Notes under the pieces: model-generated | The model's input: only the letters and a program-made list of their open reading frames with translations | Database searches by the model: none | What the model was told of the DNA's origin: nothing | Shown: positions 61,651-64,000 of the stretch, piece by piece | Position numbering within the stretch: the first letter of the stretch is position 1 | How the letters are laid out: every line of letters starts with the position of its first letter | Assembly (NCBI GenBank): GCA_964017065.1 | Contig: OZ024787.1 | Coordinates: 5,391,301-5,455,300 of the forward strand | Length of the DNA: 64,000 nucleotides | Direction: 5' to 3' | Source: Haliclona indistincta | Lineage: Eukaryota > Porifera > Demospongiae > Haplosclerida > Chalinidae | Position numbers and translations under genes: made by a program

Positions 61651-64000
61651 TAGAGAATGAGCATTCCATGTCCTTATGCATTTCATTGCGACCTTGACAA
61701 CAGCTTGGACAACTATCGATACACAAAACTTCTGAACCTATGTTATTTATTCCTCCATTGTCCATATCTGTTAGAACACGCTTCAATGGATATGTAACCT
61801 GACGGTTGAGTTCTACCCAATTCTTACATGGTTATGCCTAGACCAAACATTGCCATCTTTTCGTTTTGATCAACATGAAAACGATGACCAAAATATTGGG
61901 CTATGTAAACCCTAGGATTGGTGCATTCGACAAAATCATGTGTATACATTGCGTGGTACTGAGGAGAAACAACAGGGAGTCAACTGGTGATCCGAAACAT
62001 GTGTACCAAGTTGATAAAGGCGGTGAGGATGGATCAATACTCCCAATTCAAGATGAGTCCTAAGCGACCCCATAATCAGTTGAATCCTCCTCTTCTGACT
62101 CCGACATAGAAGACCCAAGTTCAACCCCATGTCTAAAAGAAGAGCTGAGCCATCTGCTTGGGTAGCCATCTTGATGGACAATCATATTGAAGCGCCTACA
62201 ATCTACTATTCAACTGAAACAAATCCTGTCTTGCATCGCTTGCAAAGAGTTATAACTAGCAATGGAGAGGATAGTGAATATTATGAAAGTCAGCTGTTGT
62301 TACTGCAGGATGCATGTAGAACTCAATCTGACAAAATTCCCGAAATTTATTACACAGACAGAGCACCTGATTTGATTTCTAGCTACAAATGGAGTGGTGC
62401 CTAAATGCTGCCGTGCTATTATTTGTTGTCAGCCCTGCCTTGAAAGATGGCTATAAAACTCGAAAAGTTGCCCCTCCTGCCGAGAGAACTTGCTAAACAT
62501 AAAATTAATGATACAACACCATTTCCCGAACTTGTGCCACTTTGCACTCTTGCTCATGATCTTGGACTTCATCATTATAAATCAGTCTGCAAGCAGCAAG
62601 CATTTATCATTTAAGAACAATCATTATCATCTTGACTTAATCTATTTCAGGAACAGTAATCAATTGATCATGTTCATCATCAAGCTTCATTTATCACAGC
62701 AGTTGTGATCAATTGATCATCTATGCTCATCTCATTAATTTTATGCTCATTCATTTATCTCAGCATCATGATCTCAACTTGTCTGTCATTCATTTGATCA
62801 AAAGCAGAACAATCAACTGCGAAGGCGGCCATGCGGAATCAGTGATGTATATGTACATCGGCAGAATGTACAAATAGATACTCAACAGGCTTGCTGCATG
62901 TATTGCCTTTGTGTAAATGCTGTTAGTGCTGATCATGGTTCATGTCGTCCGGCTCCTCTAATTGTGGCCTCCGTTTAATTGTTCTGCAGATATCACGTGC
63001 ATGCGTGTGAGAAGAAAGAGAGCTTGAGTATAACCTGAACAAATCATTGGTGCACAATTACGATCGTTAATGCGATTTTTGGGGACAATAGCTTGAATGC
63101 AGCCTTCGTTATTGACTCGATCAAGTTCAACATAATTTTTCTGCTTGGACTTGATCACCATTTCACAGTTCATGTATAGTAATGGCTTAGCAGTCATTGT
63201 GAAGGGAAGGTCTCGTTCTAGCTCGGCATTCTGTGGGTGTGGCTTATTTTGTACAGGCTACACCTCAACAGCAAAGATTTTTGTTTTACATGTGAGCTAC
63301 ATATATACAGTGTGGTACAACCTACCTTACAGCATCAGTGACAGTCCATCATTACATTGCTGATCACAAGGACATGTGGTTGCACAATTTTACTAGCTAC
63401 TCAAAATTAGCAAAGTAGTGTGAGAGAATCGAAATCTGCTGACTAAAATGCAGTGTTTGGTGGCTGGAACTGTTGTTTTCGATGGCTCTAGTTGAAGTTG
63501 GCCACTATTGCCCACTGATACACTTGACTTTGCCTTGTACTGTATCCGTGTGCAATCTGGTGCATACAGCACAATATAGTTTGTGGTTTAAATTGATCTC
63601 CCAGTAGGCACATCAAACTATCTAGCATTGAAGTGAGGATGAGCGAGCCCGTTAGTTTTTGTTCCTTTTCTGAATACAGAACAGGGTGTATAGCTAACCA
63701 CAAATTTTTGCTATAGCTATTGAAGGTAGTGACTGATTTGACTGTGGGTGTTGTGTTAATCTTTCTTTTGTGTTTTTGTAATCTCAGCATAATGTATTTG
63801 CAGTCAGCATCATAGTCAGTGTTTTCTTCTCATCTATTGCAGTCAAGTGCTGTAGAGTAAGCATTATTTGGGCTATAAAAAAACATGGTCATTCTGTGTT
63901 ATGAAATTCTGTTCATTAAAGCTGTTTTATTGCTAGTCAGCAAGCAACTGACCGTTTTACTATCTGTCCAAGGACATTTTCTCCTTTCAAAAAAAAATCT
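61651..64000. other. Unassigned region with two short open frames
   Basis: A 91-codon plus-strand frame at 62129-62404 (MSKRRAEPSAWVAILMDNH...YKWSGA) and a 65-codon frame at 61866-62063 are open but not recognised. They may be parts of a decayed multi-copy element. From about 62570 to 62800 the sequence is rich in TCATTTATC/TTGATCA-like degenerate repeats. No RNA gene is seen. Confidence 0.35.

Overview
The window is animal DNA and most probably from a demosponge; Amphimedon or a close relative is my inference. The main signs are single-exon class C (GABA-B-like) receptors in tandem arrays, single-exon POT/SLC15-like transporters, a single-exon beta-helix membrane protein with a polytopic C-terminus, a TRIM-NHL gene, a many-exon URB1 gene with mostly short introns, and dense short DNA transposons and microsatellites. 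There is a 200-N assembly gap at 31939-32138.

Layout. (1) 0.7-10 kb: a plus-strand GABA-B-like receptor faces a minus-strand POT transporter. The unit is repeated with a receptor remnant plus a second intact transporter, and then only as intergenic sequence. It ends with a broken copy of URB1 exons at about 9.77-10.21 kb. (2) 10.4-19.8 kb: three tandem minus-strand receptors of a second subfamily. The outer two are intact; the middle one is a mosaic, frameshifted and transposon-interrupted pseudogene. (3) 21.4-50.0 kb, minus strand: URB1 (Npa1), a 60S ribosome-assembly factor. I hand-assembled 37 exons whose phases all agree, giving about 2092 residues. Exons 1-18 lie at 45.9-50.0 kb and exons 19-37 at 21.4-27.1 kb. 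The 18.8 kb intron between them holds a frameshifted receptor, one intact POT transporter, three broken POT copies and many mobile elements. (4) 51.4-54.9 kb: beta-helix membrane protein. (5) 55.6-61.7 kb: a decayed mobile-element ORF, an intact TRIM-NHL gene and a chimeric scrap of both. (6) 61.7-64 kb: little that can be recognised.

How the genes relate. URB1 is a housekeeping gene. Around and inside it, a receptor-plus-transporter module has multiplied. The receptors probably bind small amino-acid-like ligands, and the transporters belong to a peptide/nitrate transporter superfamily but lack its usual proton-coupling motif. Within the transporters, the cytoplasmic loop and the C-terminal tail are almost identical between copies at DNA level while the membrane segments have diverged, which suggests patchy gene conversion.
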